Of a stretch of DNA of 37,177 nt, positions 16,974-25,110 are shown one piece after another. How positions within the stretch are numbered: position 1 is the stretch's first letter; every line of letters starts with the position of its first letter. The stretch is from Rhizobium altiplani (GTDB lineage Bacteria > Pseudomonadota > Alphaproteobacteria > Rhizobiales > Rhizobiaceae). Position numbers and translations under genes: made by a program. The DNA lies in assembly GCF_001542405.1 (NCBI RefSeq), contig NZ_LNCD01000144.1:1-37177 (forward strand), read 5' to 3'. The notes beneath the pieces are model-generated. The model saw nothing but the letters and a program-made list of their open reading frames with translations, searched no databases and was not told where the DNA came from.

Positions 16974-18128
16974 TCAGCCAAGGATGTTGCGAACTGTTCG
17001 CATGAAAACTCCCGCCCCAATACCGATCAGGGGATCCGGATAGTCGAAGTCTGGGTTGTGAAGACCAGGGTGATTAACTCCGGCGCCAAGAAAGAACATC
17101 GCCGATGGCGCAACGCGTCCGAACACTCCGAAGTCCTCTCCGGCTCGCATGGGCAATATTCCATTGCCATCATCGAAGCTCACGCCTTCATCCGTCATGG
17201 CTTTTCTCAGTTCGGCAACAGCCTGGGGCGCATTGCTGCTTTGGGGGAATACGTCTTGGTATTCTATGCTTACAGTTAGGCCGGCCGCTTCAGCTTCAAG
17301 GTGAACGAGCCTTTCAGCAGCTGTGACCAGCTCCGCCATCGCGTCATCAGAAAGGGCTCGGAGTGTCGCCCAAACCTCGGCATATCCAGGGCTGATTCCG
17401 AAGGCGCGTTCGCCCAATCTGGCATAGGTAATTGTCACCTGCAGGAAATGCTCATCTACGGTCATGCCGCGGCCCAAGGCCGTGAGCCCCTCAAGCAGCC
17501 TTGCAACAGCGAATGTCGGTGCTGTTCCCTCCTCTGGCGAAGACGCATGGGCGGTCTTTCCGGTCAATGCGATCTTCAATCCTCGGGACGCGCAGTTGAT
17601 GGGACCCTCCCTCAATGCGCTATGCCCAAGAGGAAGTCCTGGGAAATTGTGAAGCGAGAAGACCAGGTCTGGTCTGATCGCAGCAAACTTCGCGTCCGCG
17701 ACGACCGCCGCCGCGCCGACGCCATTCTCCTCCGATGGTTGGAACATCAGGACCACTCTTCCGCGCGAAGGGCGCCTTTCGCCAAGTCCCTTGGCGAGCG
17801 CAATGAGAGTGGCCGTGTGTCCATCGTGGCCACAAAGATGGCCCTTGCCGGGAACCTCGGATCGGTAGGGAAGGTCGGAGATTTCGTCTATCGGCAATGC
17901 GTCGAGCTCGGAGCGGAACATCAGGCTTGGCCCATCTTCCCTGCCTGAAAAGATCGCCGCAACACCATGCCCGCCGATCCCGGTTAAAACCTCGTCCGCG
18001 CCAACGGCGCGAAGCGCATCGATGACTGCGCTTGCCGTCTCGACTTCTTCGCCAGAAATCTCCGGGCGGCGATGGAGGCTATGTCTGAACGTTGTAATTT
18101 CGTCAAGCTGCTCGCTCGTTAGAAACAA
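16974..18128 (-). CDS. M20D amidohydrolase (N-acyl amino acid / hippurate hydrolase-like)
   Basis: A 384-residue metallo-amidohydrolase that would cleave an N-acyl amino acid. Motifs in order are FRHSLHRRPEISGEE (the family N-terminal signature), FRSELDALPI, GHLCGHDGHTATLIALAKGL, FQPSEENGVGAAAVV, and VFSLHNFPGLPLGH. AGEDFGVFG near the C-terminus completes the metal site. The start is a TTG at 18128 (read as Met) supported by GAAGGAG 7 bases upstream, an unusual but well-supported choice. It follows the ATPase gene of a polar amino-acid importer by about 38 bases on the same strand. It is therefore the last gene of that operon and probably processes its imported conjugate. Confidence 0.91.
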   Translation of the reverse strand: MFLTSEQLDEITTFRHSLHRRPEISGEEVETASAVIDALRAVGADEVLTGIGGHGVAAIFSGREDGPSLMFRSELDALPIDEISDLPYRSEVPGKGHLCGHDGHTATLIALAKGLGERRPSRGRVVLMFQPSEENGVGAAAVVADAKFAAIRPDLVFSLHNFPGLPLGHSALREGPINCASRGLKIALTGKTAHASSPEEGTAPTFAVARLLEGLTALGRGMTVDEHFLQVTITYARLGERAFGISPGYAEVWATLRALSDDAMAELVTAAERLVHLEAEAAGLTVSIEYQDVFPQSSNAPQAVAELRKAMTDEGVSFDDGNGILPMRAGEDFGVFGRVAPSAMFFLGAGVNHPGLHNPDFDYPDPLIGIGAGVFMRTVRNILG

Positions 18129-18166
18129 GTCTGAACTCCTTCGAAACGTTGATGAGCGCCAATTTT

Positions 18167-18931
18167 TTACGACGCCAAATGCTTGCGCAGAAAGCTCTTC
18201 GTGCGCCCCTCGCTAGGATTGACAAAGATTTCGTCCGGAGGTCCTTGTTCGACGACGACGCCGGCGTCCATAAACATGACGTGGTCGGAAACCTCAGCTG
18301 CAAATCGCATCTCGTGCGTCACAATGAGCATCGTCATGTGTTCGCTGGCGAGCTGCTTCATGACAAGGTTGACCTCGTCGACCAGTTCCGGATCGAGCGC
18401 CGAGGTGGCCTCGTCGAAAAGCATCACCTTCGGCTGCATTGCAAGAGCCCGCGCGATGGCGACACGTTGCTTCTGACCGCCAGACAGACGGGCTGGAAAC
18501 ACGTTTCCCTTGTCCGACAGGCCGACTTTCGCGAGTAGCGTTTTTCCGAGGTCCTCAGCTTCTCTCTTGGACAGTCCCTTCAGCCGAATGGGACCAATCG
18601 TGATGTTCTGCAGCGCTGTTAAATGCGGGAATAGATTGAACTGCTGAAACACCATGCCCATCTGCTGTCGGATCTGGTTTATATGCTTTTCGAAAGCGCA
18701 CCCCTTGAGCGGCCGGTTCACCTGCTGGCCGTCGAGCCAAATCTCGCCGCCTGATATTGCCTCCAGCATATTGATCGAGCGTAGCAGGGTGCTCTTGCCG
18801 GAGCCGCTCGGACCGATGATCGAGACAATTTTTCCCCGCTCAACGCTGAGATCAATCCCCTTCAACACTTCGAGGCTACCGTAGGACTTACGGATCTGTT
18901 GCAACTTGATCATTGTTGAATCTGCTTTCAT
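18167..18931 (-). CDS. Polar amino-acid ABC transporter ATPase (GlnQ type)
   Basis: An ATPase of about 254 residues. Walker A is IIGPSGSGKSTLLRSINMLE, the Q-loop lies in MGMVFQQFNLFPHLTALQNI, the signature is LSGGQKQRVAIARAL, and Walker B is VMLFDEATSALD, with alanine in place of the common proline after DE. The switch histidine is in IVTHEMRFA. The ATG at 18931 overlaps the permease stop as ATGA and has GGAGG 7 bases upstream; the longer frame upstream to 19003 is not supported. It belongs to the operon binding protein, permease, permease, ATPase, amidohydrolase. Confidence 0.93.
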   Translation of the reverse strand: MKADSTMIKLQQIRKSYGSLEVLKGIDLSVERGKIVSIIGPSGSGKSTLLRSINMLEAISGGEIWLDGQQVNRPLKGCAFEKHINQIRQQMGMVFQQFNLFPHLTALQNITIGPIRLKGLSKREAEDLGKTLLAKVGLSDKGNVFPARLSGGQKQRVAIARALAMQPKVMLFDEATSALDPELVDEVNLVMKQLASEHMTMLIVTHEMRFAAEVSDHVMFMDAGVVVEQGPPDEIFVNPSEGRTKSFLRKHLAS

Positions 18932-19584
18932 CGGATTTCCTCCGCTCTTCTGGCTGCGCCGGCGAGCAACCACTCCATCACCAGGTTGACGACGTAGTAG
19001 CAAACGGCAGCGGTGAAATAGAATTCGAAGGGTCGATAGGTTTCGCTGATTGCCCGCTGGGACTCCAGGACCAGCTCGGTGATACCAATCACCGAGAGGA
19101 CTGCCGTATCCTTGAGGAGAATGATGCAGTTATTCCCGACGCTCGGGAACGCTATCAATAGGGCCTGCGGAACGATGAAATGTCTGAGCGTCGCCCAGCG
19201 GCCGAAGCCGAGCGTTCTTGCTGCTTCCGTCTGACCTGGATCGACAGCCTGCAAGGACGAGCGAACAATGTCCGCATTATAGGCTGCGTAGTGCACTCCC
19301 AGTCCCGCGACGCCCGTCCAGAAGGCCGGGAGCATTATGCCGATTTGCGACAGCCCGTAGTACAGAAGGTAAAGCTGTAGCAACAACGGGGTCGCCATAA
19401 ACAGAAATATGATCGCTCTCATGGGGACGATGAGCGCCGCCGCTCCGTATTGCGCGGTGAGCGCAATGCCCGTGCCCAGAACGATGCTGAGCGTTCCCGC
19501 AAGGGCCGTCACCAAAACGGTCCATCCCAGCCCCTGGAGGATCACCGGCCAGTAAGGAAGTATCACACCGAAATCGAGGGTCAT
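18928..19584 (-). CDS. Polar amino-acid ABC transporter permease
   Basis: A 218-residue PAAT permease. It opens MTLDFGVILPYWPVILQGLG and carries AIIFLFMATPLLLQLYLLYY (the family motif before the second permease helices) and the EAA loop GQTEAARTLGFGRWATLRHF. It ends with RRAEEIR just past the ATPase start. The start overlaps the stop of the preceding permease by 4 bases, which fits translational coupling and equal subunit production. Confidence 0.92.
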   Translation of the reverse strand: MTLDFGVILPYWPVILQGLGWTVLVTALAGTLSIVLGTGIALTAQYGAAALIVPMRAIIFLFMATPLLLQLYLLYYGLSQIGIMLPAFWTGVAGLGVHYAAYNADIVRSSLQAVDPGQTEAARTLGFGRWATLRHFIVPQALLIAFPSVGNNCIILLKDTAVLSVIGITELVLESQRAISETYRPFEFYFTAAVCYYVVNLVMEWLLAGAARRAEEIR

Positions 19585-20237
19585 GGAGCGGTCGCTCCTC
19601 CGTAAGACGCCTCAGCGAAGCGCGCTATTGCAAGGATCACAGCGATAATGATGATGTAGGCCGCGCCAGCCACTCCGAAGACTTCGAACGGCTTGTAAGT
19701 CGAAGTGACGAAGCGCTGGGCTGAATATGTCAGCTCGACGACCCCGATTGTTGAGACTAGCGCAGTGCCTTTTGTCAGAATGACCGTGTTAACTCCAAGC
19801 GACCTCAACACAAGGGGCCGCGCTTGAGGAAGCACGAATAGACGCATTGTGTCGAAGCGACCAAAGCCCAAGGTCCTTGCCGCCTCCGTCTGGCCTTTGT
19901 CCACCGACAGGATCGCACCACGCATCCCTTCGGACATGTAGGCTCCGATATTGAAACCGAGCGTGAGGATGCCGGCGACGAAAGGCGTCAGCTCCATTCC
20001 GAATTGGGAGGTTCCAAAGAAAACAAGGAATAGCTGGACCAACAGAGGCGTGCCGCGCATGACGCTAACGTAGGCAGTAGCGATTGCGCGGATTCCAAAA
20101 TGCGTGGAGAATCGCGCGGCTACCAGCAGTGCAGAAACTGCCACCCCGATCATGAAGCTCGCGACGGCGAGCTTGATGGTCATCAAGCCAGCTTCCGCCA
20201 CGAACGGCAATATCTTCAATATGAGATTAATATCCAT
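19581..20237 (-). CDS. Polar amino-acid ABC transporter permease
   Basis: A PAAT permease of about 218 residues from the ATG at 20237 (MDINLILKILPFVAEAGL). Family motifs are YVSVMRGTPLLVQLFLVFFG and the EAA loop GQTEAARTLGFGRFDTMRLF. The frame stays open to a TTG at 20264 next to the binding-protein stop, so that longer start cannot be excluded, but the ATG begins the usual amphipathic N-terminus. It is paired with the following permease gene and shares the GQTEAARTLGFGR loop with it, as expected for a heterodimer from duplicated genes. Confidence 0.9.
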   Translation of the reverse strand: MDINLILKILPFVAEAGLMTIKLAVASFMIGVAVSALLVAARFSTHFGIRAIATAYVSVMRGTPLLVQLFLVFFGTSQFGMELTPFVAGILTLGFNIGAYMSEGMRGAILSVDKGQTEAARTLGFGRFDTMRLFVLPQARPLVLRSLGVNTVILTKGTALVSTIGVVELTYSAQRFVTSTYKPFEVFGVAGAAYIIIIAVILAIARFAEASYGGATAP

Positions 20238-20264
20238 GGCGGAAGCTTTCGTCCGGGAGGACAA

Positions 20265-21041
20265 TTAGTTTCGAATGTCCATTCCGATCCACTTCTTCGC
20301 GATGGCTTCGTACGTGCCATCTGCCATCATATCGTCGAGCGCCTTCTGCATCGCGGCCGCGAGTTCAGGGTTTTCCTTTCGGATAGCAATGCCGATATCG
20401 TACTTCGGCAAACTGCTGTCCTTGATCTGCTCGATGGCAGCGCCGCTTTTGTGGATGGCCACGATAACGGGCACGTCGTCGGATACAATGGCATCAACTC
20501 GGCCGGAATTGAGCTCAAGCATCAGCTCCGGCAGTCCTTTATAGGTTCGGACATCGAACTTCTTTTGGTCACGCGCCCATTTCTCGGACACCTCGCCGAG
20601 CGTCGCGCCAACGGTCTTGCCATCGAGGTCGCTCAATTTGGTCGAGGACGAACCCTTTTTTACGAACACTCCAATGCCTGATCGGTAATAGGGGCCGACG
20701 AAGTCGACTGCCTTCTTGCGCTCCTCGTTGATCGTCATCGAACCGATGATCGTGTCATAACGCTTGGTAAGGAGGCCAGCGATGATGCCGTCCCATTGCG
20801 TTGTGATAATTTCGGGCTCGACCTTCAGCCGCCGGGCGATTTCAGATGCGATGTCGACGTCGAAGCCAACGACCTTGTTGTTGTCGTCGACGAAGCTGAA
20901 CGGCGGGAAGACGCCAGACATGGCGACCGACAATTTGCCCGCCGACTGAATTTTCTCCAAATCGTCCGCACGAGCGACATTCACAAGACACATGCTGGCG
21001 GCCACGGCAACTGCAGCCGCAATACGCTTGAATGATCCCAT
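20265..21041 (-). CDS. Polar amino-acid ABC transporter periplasmic binding protein
   Basis: This SBP_bac_3 protein of about 258 residues has a signal peptide (MGSFKRIAAAVAVAASMCLV, cleavage near NVARADD). The mature part has KLSVAMSGVFPPFSFVDDNN, VGFDVDIASEIARRLKVEPE, WDGIIAGLLTKRYDTIIGSM, and LPELMLELNSGRVDAIVSDD. The ATG at 21041 is chosen because GGAGGAG precedes it and the signal peptide follows at once; frame further upstream is arginine- and serine-rich noise. It is the first gene of the minus-strand operon and is divergent from an Lrp-type regulator. The ligand is probably a polar amino acid; which one is unknown. Confidence 0.93.
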   Translation of the reverse strand: MGSFKRIAAAVAVAASMCLVNVARADDLEKIQSAGKLSVAMSGVFPPFSFVDDNNKVVGFDVDIASEIARRLKVEPEIITTQWDGIIAGLLTKRYDTIIGSMTINEERKKAVDFVGPYYRSGIGVFVKKGSSSTKLSDLDGKTVGATLGEVSEKWARDQKKFDVRTYKGLPELMLELNSGRVDAIVSDDVPVIVAIHKSGAAIEQIKDSSLPKYDIGIAIRKENPELAAAMQKALDDMMADGTYEAIAKKWIGMDIRN

Positions 21042-21301
21042 TTTCTTCTCCTCCGGTGGGGTTTCGCAACCAAAAATCTTCGATGAACGCAAAGAGTCGC
21101 AGCCCGACGGGGCTGAAGAGGAAGGTGCCACTGGATTGTCGCGATTGACGCTGCGTCGCCAGACTAGACGTCAGCGTGCTCCCCGTTTTTGTTGTGCCCA
21201 AATTATGCTGAAGACGCTGCACGAAAAAGAACGCAAAGTGTTTATTTTTAAGCTAAACTGACGATTTCGATACACACGGTCACCAAAAGGTACACTTCTT
21301 G
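21042..21301. promoter_or_regulatory. Divergent promoter region between the amino-acid importer and the Lrp/AsnC regulator
   Basis: These 260 bases separate two outward-facing genes and must hold both promoters. The part nearest the regulator (about 21220-21300) is AT-rich. Lrp/AsnC proteins usually bind such divergent regions and control the adjacent transporter. I could not single out a reliable operator repeat or hexamer pair. Confidence 0.4.
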
Positions 21302-21718
21302 ATGGACAGTCTCGATCACCGTATGATCGCCGAGCTCCGCATCAACGGCCGCGCCTCTATTCCTCAGCTGGCGCAAATATTAGGGGTCTCGAGGGTAACG
21401 GCGCAGAGGCGTCTCGATCGCTTGATCGAAAACGGGGACATCAGGGGGTTTACGGTCCGTCTGCGGGACGAAGTTCGCGATGATCAGCTTCGAGCTGTTA
21501 TGCTGATTGAATTTGCCGACTCCCCAGTCAAGGGGGTCATAGCGGCGATCAAGCGTATTCCAGGAATTGCTGCTGCCTATAATACGAATGGGACCTGGGA
21601 CGTGATCGCGGAAGTCGAGGTCTCCACCATGAGCGAACTCAACGCGCTTGTGACAGCGGTCCGTTCGCGCGAGGGGATCGCAAAAAGCGAGACCTTCATC
21701 ATACTTGGCCCCGCGTAG
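21302..21718 (+). CDS. Lrp/AsnC-family transcriptional regulator
   Basis: This regulator of about 138 residues is slightly short for the family. The N-terminal helix-turn-helix is LDHRMIAELRINGRASIPQL, then AQILGVSRVTAQRRLDRL, followed by IENGDIRGFTVRL. The C-terminal RAM ligand-binding part includes AVMLIEFADSPVKGVIAAIK, then GIAAAYNTNGTWDVIAEVEV. An adjacent TTG at 21299 is an alternative start, with AGG about 8 bases before it. The divergent arrangement with an amino-acid importer suggests that it senses an amino acid and controls that operon. Confidence 0.9.
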   Translation: MDSLDHRMIAELRINGRASIPQLAQILGVSRVTAQRRLDRLIENGDIRGFTVRLRDEVRDDQLRAVMLIEFADSPVKGVIAAIKRIPGIAAAYNTNGTWDVIAEVEVSTMSELNALVTAVRSREGIAKSETFIILGPA

Positions 21719-21819
21719 ATGAAGCATCGGCGACTTCCAGTAACTTCGCCAAACTATGCAGTGTCGCGATATCGACGTGCGACGTGCGGAACTTGCAGGC
21801 TGCGCCAAAAACCACTCAC

Positions 21820-21969
21820 GGAGCGGTCGAACATCCATGCTGGGACTTCAAGAAGTCGATCAGAAGAAGACCCAGAAAGGTTGCAGCGGAAAATATGCGT
21901 CCCTTTGGACAACGCCTCATGGACGTGAACAAACCGCCCGGACCAGGGATGCCACGGATACAAAAGCTC
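21820..21969 (-). pseudogene. Possible remnant of a small mobile-element accessory protein (DUF5372-like)
   Basis: In one minus-strand frame the segment ELLYPWHPWSGRFVHVHEAL and, further on, RLLEVPAWMFDRS resembles small rhizobial proteins encoded beside recombinase or transposase genes. These typically have a YPWHP start and a WMFD motif. The frame has no convincing start or ribosome-binding site and the surroundings are non-coding. I treat it as a decayed fragment. The resemblance is from memory and is weak. Confidence 0.3.
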
Positions 21970-22210
21970 GCGAACGGCGGTCCCGTGGGTGTTCTGTCGT
22001 CGTGTTGTACAACCATTTCCAGGCGCACTCATCGCTCGGATACAAGACCCCACCAACACCCACCCCCATTAAGCACAGCTGTGGAGGTCTGTTTGATTCT
22101 TATAAGGCTGTGTGGTGGAGACTCCGCGTGCGATTAAATTCTCGCGCTCCACCAGTCACTGAAGCTGGTTGGCCGCCTCGGCAAGCGACTTCGTGTATTG
22201 GACTTGCAGC

Positions 22211-22258
22211 CATGTGAAACATAAATGGGTCCAATCCAAACAATCGATTTTACCGACC
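22211..22258 (+). promoter_or_regulatory. nod box (NodD-binding promoter element) ahead of the DUF3846-like gene
   Basis: The 3' half matches the nod-box core almost perfectly, with ATCCAAACAATCGATTTTAC at 22234-22253. The 5' half is weaker (ATGTGAAACATAAATG in place of the ATCCAY...GATG half), but the spacing of the halves fits. The element is oriented on the plus strand and ends about 150 bases before the ATG at 22412, within the usual distance. By family knowledge, LysR-type NodD bound here activates transcription with plant flavonoids. Confidence 0.8.
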
Positions 22259-22411
22259 CGCAAGATCCGCATAGCGTCTTCCGGCAGTGCCCCGACCGGC
22301 CGGCAGATGATCGCCGTCTCAAAGCAAGCTCGCGGATGGCATACGAGCCTCTCCATCATTGCCAGGCAACCTCGGCAGCGGGCCTTTTTCAAGAATTTGA
22401 GGGTAAAGAAT

Positions 22412-22918
22412 ATGGAAAATTTCGTGTATTTGTTGGATTCCGACACCGCTACCTTTCGTGCTGCTGAGCTTTGTGATCGAAACAGCATTGCAGCGATCTC
22501 CGACTTAATTGGAAGCGATCTGATTCAGATGATCCGCTTCGACGACATGCACTCGCTATTTGTTGACGAAGAAGGTTTACGGGCTGGGCTTACCTCATTT
22601 ACAATCTTTGACGGCTACCCGACGCCTCTTGCCGGGAAGATAGCGCTCTTGGGAGGCGACGGTAGCCAACCCTATTGTTCCCCAACGATAACAATGACTG
22701 AAGCGGCGCGACGTTTTCAATGTTGCCGGCCGGTGTTTGATCCAGTTTTTGTTCCAGCGGACCAAATGGGGCAGAAGGGCCTCGTAGTTGCAGGAGCAGT
22801 GGAAACCCTCCACGCGCGTATCGATCGCCGCACCCCGCTGCTCGTACGAGACGGCGCAACGATGAAATTCGAGATCCGGGAAACAAACCGGATCGCACTG
22901 TTCACGAGCGTGCGATAG
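22412..22918 (+). CDS. DUF3846-like protein of unknown function downstream of a nod box
   Basis: A 168-residue protein starting MENFVYLLDSDTATFRAAEL, with GAGGGT about 9 bases upstream of the ATG. Residues 1-105 resemble small plasmid proteins with the DUF3846 domain: a YLLD start, ISDLIGSDLIQMIRFDD, FVDEEGL, GYPTPLAGKIALLGGDG, and SPTITMTEAARRF. The last 60 residues (GLVVAGAVETLHARIDRR onward) go beyond that domain and I do not recognise them. There is no signal peptide or membrane segment. The frame is open further upstream to 22169, but that part spans the nod box. The nod box suggests flavonoid-induced expression; no function is known to me. The DUF3846 link is from memory of the motif pattern. 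Confidence 0.6.
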   Translation: MENFVYLLDSDTATFRAAELCDRNSIAAISDLIGSDLIQMIRFDDMHSLFVDEEGLRAGLTSFTIFDGYPTPLAGKIALLGGDGSQPYCSPTITMTEAARRFQCCRPVFDPVFVPADQMGQKGLVVAGAVETLHARIDRRTPLLVRDGATMKFEIRETNRIALFTSVR

Positions 22919-23159
22919 CAGCGCGAGAAAACGAGGAGTTGAAGTGTCACACTCGCTGCGTACCGGTGCCATAGGGTCGGACGTGAGTGCAGCGGCTAGA
23001 GCTTTTCCACAGAGTGACGTAGCGCAGGGAAGATGCAGCGTGTCCGGCGGTCGACCACCCTTGGCGTTCCACGCGGCTGAGTTTGAAAGTCACCCAATCG
23101 GCGGCCAAATCGTAAGCGGATTGGCACGTCTTTCTGCCGCACTCAAACGTGGAAGAAAC

Positions 23160-23384
23160 TGACCTGCCACTGTATTTCCCTACAATATGGATTAGAGTTC
23201 GGCCCATTGAGGCGGATTTATGAAGAAGCAGCGATTTACGGAAGAGCAGATCATAGCGGTGTTGAAGGAGCAGGAGGCCGAAGCGAAAGCGGCAGATCTT
23301 TGCCGTAGGCAGCGGATTTCCGAGACGACCTTTTACAACTGGAACGCCAAATACGGCGGCCTGTCGCCGTTTAACGTACTTTGA
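23160..23384 (+). mobile_element. Truncated left end of an IS3-family (IS407-type) element with partial OrfA
   Basis: From an ATG at 23220 a 54-codon frame reads MKKQRFTEEQIIAVLKEQEA, then ADLCRRQRISETTFYNW, the helix-turn-helix N-terminus of IS3-family OrfA proteins. After NAKYGG the match stops and the frame ends with the unrelated LSPFNVL, so the element is cut there. About 60 bases upstream the sequence TGACCTGCC at 23160 looks like the usual TG-starting terminal repeat of this group. OrfB is absent. It marks a recombination point between the DUF3846-like gene and the aminotransferase. Confidence 0.75.
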
Positions 23385-23703
23385 AATCAATCCCGCTCAA
23401 GAGGGCAACGGGTCGCGTTATTCAGTCGTTTAAACCGCTCCAGCCTCTTTCTCAGCTGCGCGTTTTGCAGCCTTAGTGGCCAGCTGAATCCTGAGCACCA
23501 TGATCTCTTCATTGAGGTTCATTTTCGTCTGCAGTGTGAGTTACTTGGCAGACCTTGGGAGCGTTCGAAATCGCGGCCGCTTCCTTGCCGCGACTTCGTC
23601 GCTTGCAGATTGGTGCCTCGAGACATCGAGTGATCTCCGCAGCATCATGTGCAACGGTGACGTCGAAACCTGCACCGCCGCCGGATACAGCTGCATACCT
23701 GCC
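23385..23703. other. Non-coding stretch after the IS remnant
   Basis: No gene is supported in these 319 bases. A 30-codon minus-strand frame (MNLNEEIMVLRIQLATKAAK onward, about 23435-23521) is rich in alanine and lysine but has no ribosome-binding site or family I can name. The stretch follows the break in the IS3 remnant and ends at the aminotransferase stop. I regard it as recombination debris. Confidence 0.35.
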
Positions 23704-24810
23704 TTATCTGTAAGCGTCAAGCGCGGCGGAGATCGCCTTCAGACCACCACGAAGTTCTTCTTCCGTCGGCCACCCGAAACCAACGCGGAAGTAGTTGCCC
23801 GGCATTTGAAACCAATGGCCAGGCCCGACATAGGTGCCGTGCTCGTCGAGGAGCGATCTGTAGAAGGCGCCGGCGTCAAAGTCCGCGGAAACCTTCAGGC
23901 GCGGGAAGCCCACGACACCACCTGACGGCCTGACCCATTCGACGAGAGGCTCGCCATTAATCCATTCTTGAACGATGTCGCGGCGCCTGCGCATTTCCGG
24001 CAGCACCTTCGCGAGGAACTGCTCGCTTTTCTTGAGGAGCTCGAGAGCGACAGTTTCGTCCAGGATCGAACCGCAAATCGCGATCTGTTCCTTCGCAGAA
24101 AGGAAGCGTTCGTAGAGCACCTCGTCCTGCGTGATCAGCCACCCAACGCGGATACCCGGGATGCCGTATGCCTTCGAAAGCGAGGCTACGCTAATCGCCT
24201 TTTTGCTCAGCGAGGCAGCTGTCGGAAGCTTCGCTTCATAGCTCAGATCTCGGTAGGTCTCATCAACGAGTAGATAGCAGCCGTGATCCTCGGCGATCTG
24301 AATCAAACGGTCGAGCTCGGCGCGCGACATCGTGGTGCCACTCGGATTATGTGGGCAAGTGACGCTGATGAAGCGCGTGTTGGGTCTTAGCGAGTTTGCG
24401 ACCTTATCGATGTCGACAGAAAAGCCTCTGTCGAAATCGAGATCGATATATGTGATTTCGCAACCGATCGCTTTCGGCGTTTCGATGTTCGTAGCATAGT
24501 TCGGCCGCACGACGACGAGATGGTCGTTCTGCGAAAGGAGCGTAGTAGAGATAATAAACAGAGCCCCCGCAGCACCAGGAGCCATGAGGACGTGCTCCGC
24601 AGATAGGCCGTCGTCCTTCTCGACAACCAGCTTACGCAGCTCCGGATCGCCACGATGCTCGCCATAGAGAAGCTTGACGTCCGGAATAACGACGCCGATG
24701 TCAGACAGTCTCTGATCTGTAATAGAGCTTTCAGAAAGATTGTACTTAATCAGGTCGTAGCCGTATTCTTCCGGCGATTCCTTTTCAATGACCATACGGG
24801 CGTATTTCAT
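23704..24810 (-). CDS. PLP-dependent class I/II aminotransferase
   Basis: A 368-residue fold-type I aminotransferase. Conserved parts are NLSESSITDQ at the N-terminus, LLYGEHRGDPELRKLV, CPHNPSGTTMSR with the PLP-binding Asn at 155, LVDETYRDLSYE with Asp at 183, the Schiff-base lysine K213 in SVASLSKAYGIPGIRVGW, and the carboxylate-binding arginine in NYFRVGFGWP. GAGG lies 7-8 bases before the ATG. It would transfer an amino group between an amino acid and a keto acid; the substrate is not readable. It is transcribed away from the LuxR-type regulator at 25111, which is the likely controller. Confidence 0.9.
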   Translation of the reverse strand: MKYARMVIEKESPEEYGYDLIKYNLSESSITDQRLSDIGVVIPDVKLLYGEHRGDPELRKLVVEKDDGLSAEHVLMAPGAAGALFIISTTLLSQNDHLVVVRPNYATNIETPKAIGCEITYIDLDFDRGFSVDIDKVANSLRPNTRFISVTCPHNPSGTTMSRAELDRLIQIAEDHGCYLLVDETYRDLSYEAKLPTAASLSKKAISVASLSKAYGIPGIRVGWLITQDEVLYERFLSAKEQIAICGSILDETVALELLKKSEQFLAKVLPEMRRRRDIVQEWINGEPLVEWVRPSGGVVGFPRLKVSADFDAGAFYRSLLDEHGTYVGPGHWFQMPGNYFRVGFGWPTEEELRGGLKAISAALDAYR

Positions 24811-25110
24811 GAGGCTACCTCCTGTTCGAACATGTCTGCTGATGCAGACGCCTGAGGTCAGCTACCGTGAACGTGCCTTTTTCCGCTATCCTCCCAGAGG
24901 ACTACAGCGTCGATCACTTGCGAGCGTTCCCAACCGCGGCCGATCTGAAACGGGCGGACTTTCATCGCCCTTGCTGCTCGAGATTCTTCGATAGAAAAAT
25001 ACGAACCGCTACGCTAAAACACACCAACAGCGCCGCGCTCGGCGCGCAAACCGAAAAAACCAGCAGTTGACCGCGTCCTGGTCGGGCTGGCTGGCTTCTT
25101 GGGCGGGCGA
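24811..25110. promoter_or_regulatory. Divergent promoter region with two adjacent palindromes
   Basis: This region lies between the aminotransferase (minus) and the LuxR-type regulator (plus). Two inverted repeats stand side by side just upstream of the aminotransferase: the perfect 10-mer TGTTCGAACA at 24823-24832 and GTCTGC-tgat-GCAGAC at 24834-24849. LuxR-type proteins bind such dyads, so these are candidate operators, although their closeness to the start (about 13 bases) could also mean repression or a 5' leader hairpin. No other gene is visible. Confidence 0.5.

Noticed and set aside
22156..22488. 110-codon minus-strand frame with a phasin-like end
   Set aside because: It overlaps the nod box and the start of the DUF3846-like gene, and the resemblance is compositional only.
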